A DNA stretch of 64,000 nt from CAYMZZ01 sp964395095 (GCA_964395095.1 CAYMZZ010000003.1:310001-374000); one strand, 5' to 3'; positions 42,470 to 51,319 are shown, numbered from the stretch's first letter. The notes: generated by a model not told the origin, from the letters alone. Numbers and translations: made by a program.

Positions 42470-42982
42470 ATGGTCAATCTGTTCAATAAATGGTTTATAG
42501 CGTTGCTGATCCTGGCCCCGGTTAGCCTGCCGGAAGCGCCCGCGCACCCTCTTCATTTGGGGGTTGTGGAACTGGCCCATAATGCGGAAGAAAAATCGCT
42601 GGAGATCACTGTAAAGCTTTTTACCGATGATTTTGAGCACGTGCTGCAAAAATCCCTGAATGTGGATATTGACCTCATTAATCCCGTTGATCGGGAAGCT
42701 GCAAGAAAAGCGATAGATACCTATGTAAAAAAACACCTGCAGATTGTGTTGAATGGAAAAGCGGCAAACTTTGACTGTATAGGTTTTGAAAAAGATTTTG
42801 AAGCTACCTATAGTTATTTTCAGGCCACGGGCATTACGGACGCCGGCAAATGGGATATTCAAAATACCCTGATGTATGATCTCTTCGACGATCAGAGCAA
42901 TATTATACACGTAATGGTAAATGGGAAAAGGAAGAGTAGTAAGTTGAAGTTTCCGGAGAAGAAAGGCTTTTTTGAGTTTTAA
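42470..42982 (+). CDS. DUF6702-family exported protein
   Basis: A 170-residue protein with a signal peptide (MVNLFNKWFIALLILAPVSLPEAPA). HPLHLGVVELAHNAEEKSLEIT then KLFTDDFEHVL, and the C-terminal NIIHVMVNGKRKSSKL, match the DUF6702 pattern of Bacteroidota. Function unknown. Divergent from the HupE-like gene. Its C-terminus runs into the 106-bp repeat: the TAA stop (42980-42982) is supplied by the first repeat word. Confidence 0.8.
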   Translation: MVNLFNKWFIALLILAPVSLPEAPAHPLHLGVVELAHNAEEKSLEITVKLFTDDFEHVLQKSLNVDIDLINPVDREAARKAIDTYVKKHLQIVLNGKAANFDCIGFEKDFEATYSYFQATGITDAGKWDIQNTLMYDLFDDQSNIIHVMVNGKRKSSKLKFPEKKGFFEF

Positions 42983-43711
42983 GTTTTAAGTTATAAGTTT
43001 TAAGTTTATTGGTTACGTATGGCATTGCTATCACAAGCAAGCAAGAAGATTTATTTCGAATTAAAGACCTACATGCAAAAGGTTTTAAGTTTTAAGTTAT
43101 AAGTTTTAAGTTTATTGGTTACGTATGGCATTGCTATCACAAGCAAGCAAGAAGATTTATTTCGAATTAAAGACCTACATGCAAAAGGTTTTAAGTTTTA
43201 AGTTATAAGTTTTAAGTTTATTGGTTACGTATGGCATTGCTATCACAAGCAAGCAAGAAGATTTATTTCGAATTAAAGACNNNNNNNNNNNNNNNNNNNN
43301 NNNNNNNNNNNNNNNNNNNNNNNNNNNNNNNNNNNNNNNNNNNNNNNNNNNNNNNNNNNNNNNNNNNNNNNNNNNNNNNNCTACATGCAAAAGGTTTTAA
43401 GTTTTAAGTTATAAGTTTTAAGTTTATTGGCTACGTATGGCATTGCTATCACAAGCAAGCAAGAAGATTTATTTCGAATTAAAGACCTACATGCAAAAGG
43501 TTTTAAGTTTTAAGTTATAAGTTTTAAGTTTATTGGCTACGTATGGCATTGCTATCACAAGCAAGCAAGAAGATTTATTTCGAATTAAAGACCTACATGC
43601 AAAAGGTTTTAAGTTTTAAGTTATAAGTTTTAAGTTTATTGGTTACGGATGGCATTGCTATCACAAGCAAGCAAGAAGATTTATTTCGAATTAAAGACCT
43701 AAATTCAAAAG
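42976..43711. repeat. 106-bp tandem repeat array, at least 6 copies
   Basis: Unit starts at 42976, 43082, 43188, 43394, 43500 and 43606, exactly 106 bp apart once the 100-N gap is removed. Each unit is a left arm of TTTTAAGTTTTAAGTTATAAG words followed by an 80-base unique segment. Copies 1-3 read GGTTACGTATGG, copies 4-5 GGCTACGTATGG, copy 6 GGTTACGGATGG. 106 is not a multiple of three and no frame persists, so it is non-coding. The last copy runs into the complementary right arm (43712-43772). Confidence 0.95.
43281..43380. other. Assembly gap (100 N)
   Basis: Exactly 100 N, the usual placeholder for unknown length. Bases on both sides (43188-43280 plus 43381-43393) add up to one complete 106-bp unit, so the break lies inside the array and true copy number is unknown. 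Confidence 0.97.
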
Positions 43712-43772
43712 ACAACTTAAAACTTACAACTTAAAACTTAAAACTTATAACTTATAACTTATAACTTACAAC
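43712..43772. repeat. Right arm closing the tandem array
   Basis: ACTTAAAAC/ACTTACAAC/ACTTATAAC words that complement the left arm of each repeat unit, ending near the stop codon of the CNNM gene. It makes the whole array a many-left-arms, one-right-arm structure. Confidence 0.8.
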
Positions 43773-45068
43773 TCACTCCTCCTCCATCTCCTCCCTTATC
43801 TTCTCACTAATCTTCACCAGCACTTTATCAATCCTGTGTCCGTCCATATCGATGATCTCAATCTGAAAGCCTTTCCACTCAAGTTTGTCGCCGGTTTGGG
43901 GAATTCTTTCCAACTGGTGGAGGATAAATCCCGCCAGGGTATCAAATTCCTGTTCCCCTTCATTCATCCATTCCGTTTGGTCGAAATGGCTCAGGAAGTC
44001 GTAAAAGGGAATCTGTGCGTCGATCAGGAAACTGCCATCATCGCGGATTTTGATTTCGTATTCGGGCACGTCGGGTTGGGGCATATCGCCAATGATGGCT
44101 TCCAGAATATCGTTCAGGGTGATCATGCCCAGGATGGAACCGTATTCGTCTACTATAAAGCAGGAATGTAGTTGCGATTCCTTGAATTTTTCCAGTACCT
44201 GGTAGGCGGTATTGTTTTCCGGAACAAATAGCGCCGGCTTCATCAGTTCTTTGAAGGCAATATTATCGGGGGAGATATAAAGGTCCTTTATAGCCACCAC
44301 ACCCTTGATATCGTCGATACTGTTGTCGCAGATCGGATAGAGGGAATGTGGTTCTTTCATGATCTTCTCCTTGATCATTTCTTCGGTATCGAGGAGGTTG
44401 AACCAAACTATATCGCTGCGGTGTGTCATTAGCGATGTGATGTTGCGGTCGCTCAGGTGAAAAACCCTTTCGATGATTTCCTGTTCGGTTTCTTCAATTG
44501 TTCCCTGTTCGGTGCCTTCGCTGATGATGGCTTTAATTTCATCTTCCGTCACCATATTGGCGCTGGGCTTCAATCCGAGAATACGCACCACTACATTGCT
44601 GCTCTTGCTCAGCAGCCAGATAAAAGGATGGGTAATAAGCCCCAGCAATTTCATGGGTCTTGCCACCCCTTTGGCGATTCCCTCGGGATGCGCCAGCCCC
44701 AGGCGCTTGGGTACCAGTTCCCCGAAAATTATGGTGAAATAGGTGACCACGATAACCACAATAGCCGTGGCCAGGCCATAGCTATAAGGCTGCAGGGCAG
44801 GCCATTTTTGGAGGAAGACGGCAAAATCATCAGTGATTTGCTCACCCGAATAGATACCGGTCATGATGCCCACGACGGTAATCCCCATTTGGACCGTTGA
44901 AAGAAAATTTTCGGGTTTGTTGGCAAGATTCAGCGCTTCCCGTGCATCCTTGTCGCCTTTATTGGCCATTGATTCCAGTCTCGCCTTCCGGGCCGATACC
45001 AGCGCGATTTCCGCCATGGAGAAAAGCCCGTTTAGCAGGATGAGTCCTGCCAATATCATTATTTCCAT
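43773..45068 (-). CDS. CNNM/CorC-type (HlyC family) membrane protein with CBS pair
   Basis: The preferred start MEIMILAGLILLNGLFSMAEIAL at 45068 gives 431 residues; an upstream open frame only reads through the PAP2 gene. Layout: DUF21 membrane domain with about four spans (1-150; the NGLFSMAEIAL and PENFLSTVQMGITVVG motifs), CBS pair (about 205-330), and C-terminal CorC_HlyC domain (about 345-425). Family members are linked to Mg2+/Co2+ export; the hemolysin label is historical. Start overlaps the PAP2 stop by one base (TAATG). Confidence 0.92.
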   Translation of the reverse strand: MEIMILAGLILLNGLFSMAEIALVSARKARLESMANKGDKDAREALNLANKPENFLSTVQMGITVVGIMTGIYSGEQITDDFAVFLQKWPALQPYSYGLATAIVVIVVTYFTIIFGELVPKRLGLAHPEGIAKGVARPMKLLGLITHPFIWLLSKSSNVVVRILGLKPSANMVTEDEIKAIISEGTEQGTIEETEQEIIERVFHLSDRNITSLMTHRSDIVWFNLLDTEEMIKEKIMKEPHSLYPICDNSIDDIKGVVAIKDLYISPDNIAFKELMKPALFVPENNTAYQVLEKFKESQLHSCFIVDEYGSILGMITLNDILEAIIGDMPQPDVPEYEIKIRDDGSFLIDAQIPFYDFLSHFDQTEWMNEGEQEFDTLAGFILHQLERIPQTGDKLEWKGFQIEIIDMDGHRIDKVLVKISEKIREEMEEE

Positions 45069-45682
45069 TAAGAAGTGACCGTTGATTGTGGCCCGAAGAT
45101 AACAAATCCGTGGCGCTTGATATATAATTGGCCGGTCAAAGTTCCCAGCAGCAAGCCCACCAGGGATCCTACCAATACGTCGAAGGGGTAATGTACGCCC
45201 ACATAGATTTGGGCATAGCCGATCAATGCCGCCCATACAAGGCCCAGCGCCGCCCATTTGCCGAGCCATTTGCGCGTAGTGATAAAGAAAAATGTGGCCA
45301 TGCCCATGTGATTGGCGGCATGATTGCTGGTGAAGCTGTGGCCGGTGGAGCAGCGGTCAACGAGCAGGCGCACATACATGCCGAAATCGGGATCGCCGCA
45401 GGGTCTGATTCGTTCAAAATTATGCTTGAAAAGATAAGTGCCGGTCATATCGGTGAGGGCTACGGTAGCCAGCATAAACAACACCCACCAGCCGCCTCGG
45501 GAGCGGAAATTAATCAGGGCGAAGGCGATCAGAAAAATATAAAGAGGAGCCCAATTCAGTGCCGTGCGCATGAAGGGCATCAGTTGGTCGAAGAAGCCAT
45601 TGGTGAACTGGCTGTTTATTTTGGTAAAAAGCCACTGGTCCATTTGCACCAGCCAGTTCGGAAAATCAATTTGTAAAAACAT
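45068..45682 (-). CDS. PAP2-superfamily membrane phosphatase
   Basis: A 204-residue protein with about five to six spans. Three PAP2 blocks are seen: KHNFERIRPCG (first), FTSNHAANHMG in place of the usual PSGH (second, catalytic His kept), and GYAQIYVGVHYPFDV (third, catalytic His and Asp). It likely dephosphorylates a lipid such as undecaprenyl pyrophosphate or lipid A. Coupled to the CNNM gene downstream. A -7 element sits four bases before its ATG. Confidence 0.9.
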   Translation of the reverse strand: MFLQIDFPNWLVQMDQWLFTKINSQFTNGFFDQLMPFMRTALNWAPLYIFLIAFALINFRSRGGWWVLFMLATVALTDMTGTYLFKHNFERIRPCGDPDFGMYVRLLVDRCSTGHSFTSNHAANHMGMATFFFITTRKWLGKWAALGLVWAALIGYAQIYVGVHYPFDVLVGSLVGLLLGTLTGQLYIKRHGFVIFGPQSTVTS

Positions 45683-45686
45683 CTGG

Positions 45687-45714
45687 CAAAGTTAGGAAAT
45701 TGCCCCGGGGCAAA
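45687..45714 (-). promoter_or_regulatory. Promoter directly abutting the PAP2 start codon
   Basis: On the minus strand TTTG (45714-45711), 16-base spacer, TAACTTTG (45694-45687), then four bases and the ATG at 45682. Implies a leaderless or near-leaderless mRNA. Confidence 0.65.
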
Positions 45715-45806
45715 TCAGGCGGATGACTTTTTTGGCCATATTTTAAATCCCGGGTTTCGCGGGTACTGAGTAGCCTGAATATCCTAATTTTTCAATTCCT
45801 TTGCAC

Positions 45807-47780
45807 ATGCTTCGTCGCTACAAGATCCCAAAGACCATACTCTGGGTCATCAACCTTTTCCTGCTGTTCCTGCTGCTCTTCACCTTGTTCAGGCTGGCGA
45901 CATTTTTTGCCTTCAGGCCTCCTGATCTGGGGTTTACCGATACCCTCGATTCATTTTCGCTGGGACTGCAATATGATCTGCGCTGGATTTCGCTCTTGTT
46001 GCTGCCAATAATAGTAGCCAGCCTTTCCATGCGGCTGTCTCCATTTTATTCGGCACGGAACAAGAAATGGTGGACCTGGTACCTGGTGCTGGTGACCTTT
46101 ATCGTGTTTTTCTTTTTCGCTGCGGATTTTGGCAGCTTTTCCTACAATCAAACCCGTCTGGACGCCGGGGCCATGAATTTTGTGGAAGATCCGGGCATAT
46201 CGCTGGAGATGATGTGGCAAACCTATCCCATGATTTGGATGCTGCTGGGGCTGCTGGTCACCGTGATTATTTTTCGCTGGATGTATCGGAAAAGTCACTG
46301 GCGGGTAATTAGCCAGACCGATGGACTGAAGATTCCCTATCGAAGAAAATATTTTGTAATTGCAGCCTTGTTGTTGGCGGCATTGGTATATGGCAAACTT
46401 GCGCTAAAGCCGCTTTCCTGGAAGGAATGTTTTGTGTTTCGCGATAATTTCAAGTCCTATCTCGCGCTCAATCCCCTGCAGAATTTTTTCTCCACCCTCA
46501 AGCTACGCAAACCTGAGTTTAATGAAAATAAGGCAAGGGAGGTATTCCCCATCATGGCGCGCTGGATGCCCCTGCCTAATCCGGATCGGTTTGGCTACGA
46601 AAGGCTGGTTACTCCATACGGGAGCGCCATCGAAAGCCGCCCCAATATTGTACTGGTGATGTGCGAGTCGTTTAGTATGTACAAAAGCAGCATGAGCGGC
46701 AATCCGCTCAACACCACGCCTTTTTTTGACTCCATCAGCCGTGAGGGTATATTCTTCGAAAAATGCTTTACCCCTCATTTCAGTACGGCCAGGGGCTTAT
46801 TTGCGTTAATAACCGGTATTCCCGACGCGCAACTCTTTAAGTTTTCTACCCGCAACCCGCTGGCCATCCGGCAGAAAACCATAATTGATAATTTCCGGCA
46901 ATACAGCAAGCATTACTTCCTGGGCGGCGACCCGGATTTCAATAATTTCAAAGGCTTGCTCGAAAATATCGATGGCCTGCAAATGCATACGGGCACGCAA
47001 TTCAACTCACCCAAAGTAAATGTGTGGGGTATTAGCGATAAGGACCTGTTCCTGGAAGCGAATAAGGTATTTCGCCGCGAAGACAGTTCTTTCTTTGCCA
47101 TCATTCAAACCTCCTTCAATCATCGCCCTTTCATGATACCGGAAGAGGATTCCGATTTTGAAAGAAAGTTCCCGAATCGCGATACGCTTTTGCGCTACGG
47201 GTTTGAGTCGGTTGAAGAATACAATAGCTTTCGCTACTCGGATTACTGCTTTCAAACCTTCCTGGAGGCGGCAAAAAAGGAAGCCTATTTCCACAACACC
47301 ATATTTGTATTTGTGGGCGACCATGGGGTAGCGGGCAATGCCAGCGCCATGTATCCGCCGGCCTGGACGGAACAGCGCCTTACGGATGAACATGTACCGC
47401 TACTTTTTTATGCGCCTTATCTGCTGGCCCCGCAACGCCGCCCGGAAGTGGTTTCACAGATCGACGTATTGCCCACCATTGCGGGCATGCTGCATCAGCC
47501 CTATACCAACAGTACCCTCGGCCGCGATCTGCTGCATCCCGACAAACAAAAGCATTTTGCCTTTATCACCAATACGGCAGGTCGCATCGGGATGGTGACG
47601 GATGAGTATTATTTCAATACCCATCTCAATTTTCCGGATGATCAGTTGGTGCCAATTACCGAACTTGCACCAGGGCATAGTCCGCAGCAGCAGGATTCGA
47701 TCCGAAGGGAGCTGGCAGCGTTTACGCATGCGTTTTTTGAAACAGCACGTTATTTGCTGATGAATAACAGACCTGAATGA
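45807..47780 (+). CDS. LTA-synthase-like sulfatase-fold membrane enzyme
   Basis: Five N-terminal membrane spans (to about residue 215) precede an extracytoplasmic alkaline-phosphatase-type domain. NIVLVMCESFSMY holds a metal-binding Glu, FSTARGLFALITG the catalytic Thr (about 324), and FVFVGDHGVAG the metal-binding Asp/His (about 503). Family members transfer phosphoglycerol or phosphoethanolamine; in a Gram-negative the target may be periplasmic glucan or a surface glycan. ATG at 45807 is preferred over TTG at 45801. Confidence 0.88.
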   Translation: MLRRYKIPKTILWVINLFLLFLLLFTLFRLATFFAFRPPDLGFTDTLDSFSLGLQYDLRWISLLLLPIIVASLSMRLSPFYSARNKKWWTWYLVLVTFIVFFFFAADFGSFSYNQTRLDAGAMNFVEDPGISLEMMWQTYPMIWMLLGLLVTVIIFRWMYRKSHWRVISQTDGLKIPYRRKYFVIAALLLAALVYGKLALKPLSWKECFVFRDNFKSYLALNPLQNFFSTLKLRKPEFNENKAREVFPIMARWMPLPNPDRFGYERLVTPYGSAIESRPNIVLVMCESFSMYKSSMSGNPLNTTPFFDSISREGIFFEKCFTPHFSTARGLFALITGIPDAQLFKFSTRNPLAIRQKTIIDNFRQYSKHYFLGGDPDFNNFKGLLENIDGLQMHTGTQFNSPKVNVWGISDKDLFLEANKVFRREDSSFFAIIQTSFNHRPFMIPEEDSDFERKFPNRDTLLRYGFESVEEYNSFRYSDYCFQTFLEAAKKEAYFHNTIFVFVGDHGVAGNASAMYPPAWTEQRLTDEHVPLLFYAPYLLAPQRRPEVVSQIDVLPTIAGMLHQPYTNSTLGRDLLHPDKQKHFAFITNTAGRIGMVTDEYYFNTHLNFPDDQLVPITELAPGHSPQQQDSIRRELAAFTHAFFETARYLLMNNRPE

Positions 47781-47908
47781 GTTTTAAGTTTTAAGTTGTA
47801 AGTTTTAAGTTCTTTCTGTTTGATACTGGTTTCGACAAGCAAATTATTGGGCTCCCGTTCACTAACAACTTAAAACTTATAACTTACCACTTAAAACCTA
47901 CAACTTAA
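47781..47908. repeat. Facing TTTTAAG arms between the LTA-like gene and sdaA
   Basis: Left arm begins in the sulfatase stop region (TGAGTTTTAAGTTTTAAG), loop of about 50 bases, right arm of ACTTAAAAC/ACTTATAAC words ending at the sdaA ATG. Confidence 0.75.
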
Positions 47909-49351
47909 ATGTCATACGAACCCATATCGGTATTTGATATTTTCAAAATTGGTGTTGGTCCTTCCAGCAGTCACACCCTGGGGCCCTGGCGGGCTGCGCA
48001 GCAGTTTCTGGCTGAGTTGGAAGAGCGGGGCAGTTTGCAGCAGGTGACCGGCATCCGGGTGTTGTTGTTTGGATCATTGGCCAAGACCGGTGTGGGGCAT
48101 GGTACGGATATAGCGGTGCAGATGGGATTGCTGGGTGCTGATCCGGTTAGTTTTGCCGTGGAAGCGATACAGCCCCGCATCCGCGATATCGCGGACATGA
48201 AAAGACTATTGCTGGCCGGTCGTCATGAAATCAGTTTCGATCCGCGGGAAGATATTGTGTACCTGCTCACCGAGTCGCTTCCTTTTCACAGCAATGCCCT
48301 CCAGTTCCAGGCCAGCTTACAGGGGGGAGAGAACCTGGCCGCCACTTTCTACAGTATTGGAGGAGGCTTTGTGGTGAAGGAGGGGAAAGTGGAAAATAAG
48401 CAAAGCCAGGCACAGATTCCATTCCCGGTGAATAATGCGCGCGACCTGCTGCACTGGTGCATAAAAACCGGCATGTCTATTCATGAATTGGTGATGGAAA
48501 ATGAGCTGGGATGGCGACCGGAAGCCGCAACCCGGGAAGGGATTCAAAAGATATGGCTTACCATGCGCGAAAGCATGTACCGGGGATGCCATACGGAGGG
48601 TTTTTTACCCGGCGGTTTGCAGGTGAAACGAAGGGCATCGGCGCTCAACAAGCGATTGTTGCGTGGAACAAGTTATACAAATCCTACCGAATGGATGCAG
48701 GCCATCCGAAATGGCGGCAAGGATTTTCCCTATATACTGGATTGGGTCAGTTGTTTTGCTTTGGCAGTAAATGAAGAGAATGCCAGTTTTGGCCGGGTGG
48801 TAACTGCGCCCACTAATGGTGCGGCCGGGGTAATTCCGGCTGTATTGATGTATAGCCTCATTTTTGTTCATCCGCCCGATACGCAGGAAGCCGAAGCGGA
48901 ACTGATTCAGCGCTTTCTCTGCACCGCCGCCGAAATTGGCAGCATTTTCAAAAAGGGTGCCACCATTTCTGCCGCCATGGGTGGATGCCAGGCAGAGATT
49001 GGCGTATCGAGCGCCATGGCCGCCGCCGCCCTGGCCGAAGCCATGGGAGGAAGCCAGCGCCAGGCCATGATGGCGGCAGAAATTGCGATGGAACACCATC
49101 TCGGCATGACCTGCGACCCTATTGCCGGACTGGTGCAGGTGCCCTGTATAGAACGCAATACCATGGGGGCCATCAAAGCCATCACCGCCGCACAGCTTGC
49201 CTTACAAAGCACACCCGATTTCGCGAAAGTGTCGCTCGATGCGGTTATCAAAACGATGTGGGATACGGCACAGGATATGAGCCAGAAGTATAAAGAAACC
49301 GCCGACGGGGGATTGGCGGTGCATGTGCCGCTGAGTTTGGTAGAATGTTGA
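47909..49351 (+). CDS. sdaA: L-serine dehydratase, single-chain iron-sulfur type
   Basis: Deaminates L-serine to pyruvate. The N-terminal beta domain (VFDIFKIGVGPSSSHTLGPW) is joined to the catalytic alpha domain. Cluster-binding cysteine candidates lie in WVSCFAL, MGGCQAE, MTCDPIAG and VPCIERN (about 281, 360, 401 and 412). SxxGxVVTAPTNGAAGV-type block present (ASFGRVVTAPTNGAAGV). 480 residues, near the 454 of E. coli. Confidence 0.95.
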   Translation: MSYEPISVFDIFKIGVGPSSSHTLGPWRAAQQFLAELEERGSLQQVTGIRVLLFGSLAKTGVGHGTDIAVQMGLLGADPVSFAVEAIQPRIRDIADMKRLLLAGRHEISFDPREDIVYLLTESLPFHSNALQFQASLQGGENLAATFYSIGGGFVVKEGKVENKQSQAQIPFPVNNARDLLHWCIKTGMSIHELVMENELGWRPEAATREGIQKIWLTMRESMYRGCHTEGFLPGGLQVKRRASALNKRLLRGTSYTNPTEWMQAIRNGGKDFPYILDWVSCFALAVNEENASFGRVVTAPTNGAAGVIPAVLMYSLIFVHPPDTQEAEAELIQRFLCTAAEIGSIFKKGATISAAMGGCQAEIGVSSAMAAAALAEAMGGSQRQAMMAAEIAMEHHLGMTCDPIAGLVQVPCIERNTMGAIKAITAAQLALQSTPDFAKVSLDAVIKTMWDTAQDMSQKYKETADGGLAVHVPLSLVEC

Positions 49352-49355
49352 GTGG

Positions 49356-49500
49356 GGTTGGAAGTTGTAAGTTGTAAGTTGTAAGTTTTAAGTTGTAAGT
49401 TTAAAATATTAATTCAATTCTTTTGCAGGCTTACTAAAGCTGTGATTACTTTTCTTTCACTGATATTCCACTTACAACTTAAAACTTACAACTTAAAACT
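49356..49500. repeat. Facing TTGTAAG arms between sdaA and the CBS gene
   Basis: Left arm of TTGTAAG/TTTTAAG words after the sdaA stop, about 70-base loop, right arm of ACTTACAAC/ACTTAAAAC words at the stop codon of the convergent CBS gene. Here it may act as a two-way terminator. Confidence 0.75.
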
Positions 49501-49504
49501 CCCC

Positions 49505-49939
49505 TCACGCTTGTCCGTGAATATAATTTTCCAACTGATTAATCGTTTCTTTTTGCGCCAGAATGGTTTCTTTCACCACATCGCTCATGGAGATGATGCC
49601 GGCTAGTACCTCTTTTTCGAATACGGGCAGGTAACGCAGGTTTTGTTGCGACATGATAGTCATGCATTGATCAATACTATCTTCCGGGCGAAGGGAGGGG
49701 AGGTCGGTAGACATGATCTCCGACACTTTTGTTTCGCTGGAATGTTTTCCTTTCAGGATCACTTTTCGGGAATAATCGCGTTCAGAAACAATACCCATAA
49801 ACCGGCCATTGTCGGCTACCACCACCGATCCGATATTTTTCTCGGCCATGATACGAATGGCTTCCAGAACGGTCGTGTCGGGGGTCACCGTTACCACGGC
49901 CGCGCCTTTACGTTGAAGAATGGCTGCGATTTTTTTCAT
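49505..49939 (-). CDS. CBS-domain pair protein
   Basis: A stand-alone 144-residue Bateman module: two CBS domains (about 8-62, VTVTPDTTVLEAIRIMAEKNIGSVVV; and 75-130, STDLPSLRPEDSIDQCMTIM). Such modules bind adenine nucleotides and act as energy sensors for partners. No partner gene adjoins. Confidence 0.9.
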   Translation of the reverse strand: MKKIAAILQRKGAAVVTVTPDTTVLEAIRIMAEKNIGSVVVADNGRFMGIVSERDYSRKVILKGKHSSETKVSEIMSTDLPSLRPEDSIDQCMTIMSQQNLRYLPVFEKEVLAGIISMSDVVKETILAQKETINQLENYIHGQA

Positions 49940-49973
49940 GCGCTGAAATTTTGATTACCTGAATTTACAAATT

Positions 49974-50013
49974 AAAACAGGCCGGTGAAAAATTTTTTTC
50001 ACCGGCCTGTTTT
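49974..50013 (-). terminator. Terminator after mqnE
   Basis: A 17-bp stem (49974-49990 with 49997-50013) with a GC core CAGGCCGGTG, and T/A tracts on both sides. On the minus strand it follows the mqnE stop. Confidence 0.85.
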
Positions 50014-50030
50014 AAGTATTCGATGGGGAA

Positions 50031-51215
50031 TCAATTGAGTGTGGGAAGGTTTTCGCTACGTTGAATCTCTTCCAGTGGGATATCGGTATAGTCGCGGATT
50101 ACGCCATAGAGCGTATCTCGCTCAATGGGCTTGCGGCGCGCCTGGCGGATCAGGTTTACCAGTTCGGCCGTGGTCATGGAGGGGTTCTGCTCTTCGGATC
50201 CCGCCATGCTGTAGATTTTGGTGGTATCATCGATGGTACCGTCAATATCATTGACGCCAAAGGAGAGGCTCATTTGCGCATTCTGCCTTCCCAGCATGGG
50301 CCAGTAGGCTTTCAGGTGCGGGAAATTATCGAGGTAAATGCGGGCGATCGCATACATCCGCATATCTTCCACGAGGCTGGTTTCCGGCACATGGCTCATG
50401 TCGTTGTCGCCATTGCGAAACTTCAGCGGAATGAAGGTATTGAATCCCCTGGTGCGATCCTGCAAATCACGGAGCTGTCGCATGTGATCAATACGGTGCG
50501 AATAGTTTTCGATATGGCCATAGAGCATGGTGGCATTGCTGTGCATGCCCAGTTGGTGCGCGGTTTCATGTATAGCCAGCCAGCCGGCGCCATCCACCTT
50601 ATCGGCACTAATTTTTTCCCGCACTTCGGGGGCGAAGATTTCGGCGCCGCCACCGGGCAGCGATTGCAGACCAGCCTCCTTCAGCAGCTTCATGCCCTGC
50701 TCCACACTGAGTTTGGCCTTGCGAAACATATAGTCGAGCTCCACCGCAGTAAAGCCTTTGATATGCAGGTCCGGGCGATGGGCTTTGATGGAACGCAGTA
50801 ATTCCGCAAAAAACTCGAGGTTCATTTTCGGGTGTACTCCCCCTACAATATGCACTTCGGTTACGGGTTTGCCGTCGTAACTTTTCACTATATCGAGCAT
50901 CTGCTGCTGGCTCAGTTCCCAACCTTCGTCGCGATGGGCGTAGAGCCGGCTATACGAGCAAAAATGACAGGAGAATACACACACATTGGTGGGCTCAATA
51001 TGGAAATTGCGGTTGAAATAAGTGTTATCGCCATGCATCCGTTCCCGGATGGAATTGGCCAGGGAGCCCACGAAAGAAAGGCTGCCTTTTTCAAAAAGCA
51101 TTAAAGCCTCCTCGTCGGTAATCCGTTCCTGGTTTTTTACTTTTTGGGCGATGGCTGCCAGGCCGGCTTCCAAAGGAATAGTCTGCAATTGAGTGGTCAA
51201 CAACTCAGCATTCAT
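50031..51215 (-). CDS. mqnE: Aminofutalosine synthase (radical SAM)
   Basis: Second step of the futalosine menaquinone pathway; joins SAM-derived adenosyl radical to the chorismate-derived enolpyruvyl substrate. The radical SAM cluster is CVFSCHFC (Cys79, Cys83, Cys86 from the chosen start MNAELL). EVHIVGGVHPK, PGGGAEIFAPEVR and SNATMLYGHIE are MqnE-type blocks. Start ATG 51215 fits the promoter at 51231-51238. Other mqn genes are not in the window. Confidence 0.92.
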   Translation of the reverse strand: MNAELLTTQLQTIPLEAGLAAIAQKVKNQERITDEEALMLFEKGSLSFVGSLANSIRERMHGDNTYFNRNFHIEPTNVCVFSCHFCSYSRLYAHRDEGWELSQQQMLDIVKSYDGKPVTEVHIVGGVHPKMNLEFFAELLRSIKAHRPDLHIKGFTAVELDYMFRKAKLSVEQGMKLLKEAGLQSLPGGGAEIFAPEVREKISADKVDGAGWLAIHETAHQLGMHSNATMLYGHIENYSHRIDHMRQLRDLQDRTRGFNTFIPLKFRNGDNDMSHVPETSLVEDMRMYAIARIYLDNFPHLKAYWPMLGRQNAQMSLSFGVNDIDGTIDDTTKIYSMAGSEEQNPSMTTAELVNLIRQARRKPIERDTLYGVIRDYTDIPLEEIQRSENLPTLN

Positions 51216-51230
51216 ATTTCCAATTTTATG

Positions 51231-51258
51231 CAAAGTTACAACCAGATAGGGGAGCAAA
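51231..51258 (-). promoter_or_regulatory. Promoter of mqnE
   Basis: CAAA (51255-51258, TTTG on the minus strand), 16-base spacer, TAACTTTG (51238-51231), 15 bases before the ATG. Confidence 0.65.
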
Positions 51259-51319
51259 AGGTTTAAAGTTTTCAGCAGGATGGAATCGCGTTTCGTGGCA
51301 AACGAAGACTGGATATCAG

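Noticed and set aside
43175..43390. Protein-coding frame across the N gap
   Set aside because: It is a translation of N bases and a non-coding repeat; the 106-bp period shifts frame each copy.
42976..43711. CRISPR array
   Set aside because: Spacing is regular, but the whole 106-bp unit is repeated including the would-be spacers, and there are no cas genes.
45069..45269. 67-residue N-terminal extension of the CNNM protein
   Set aside because: It reads through the PAP2 gene in another frame; the TAATG junction gives the natural start.
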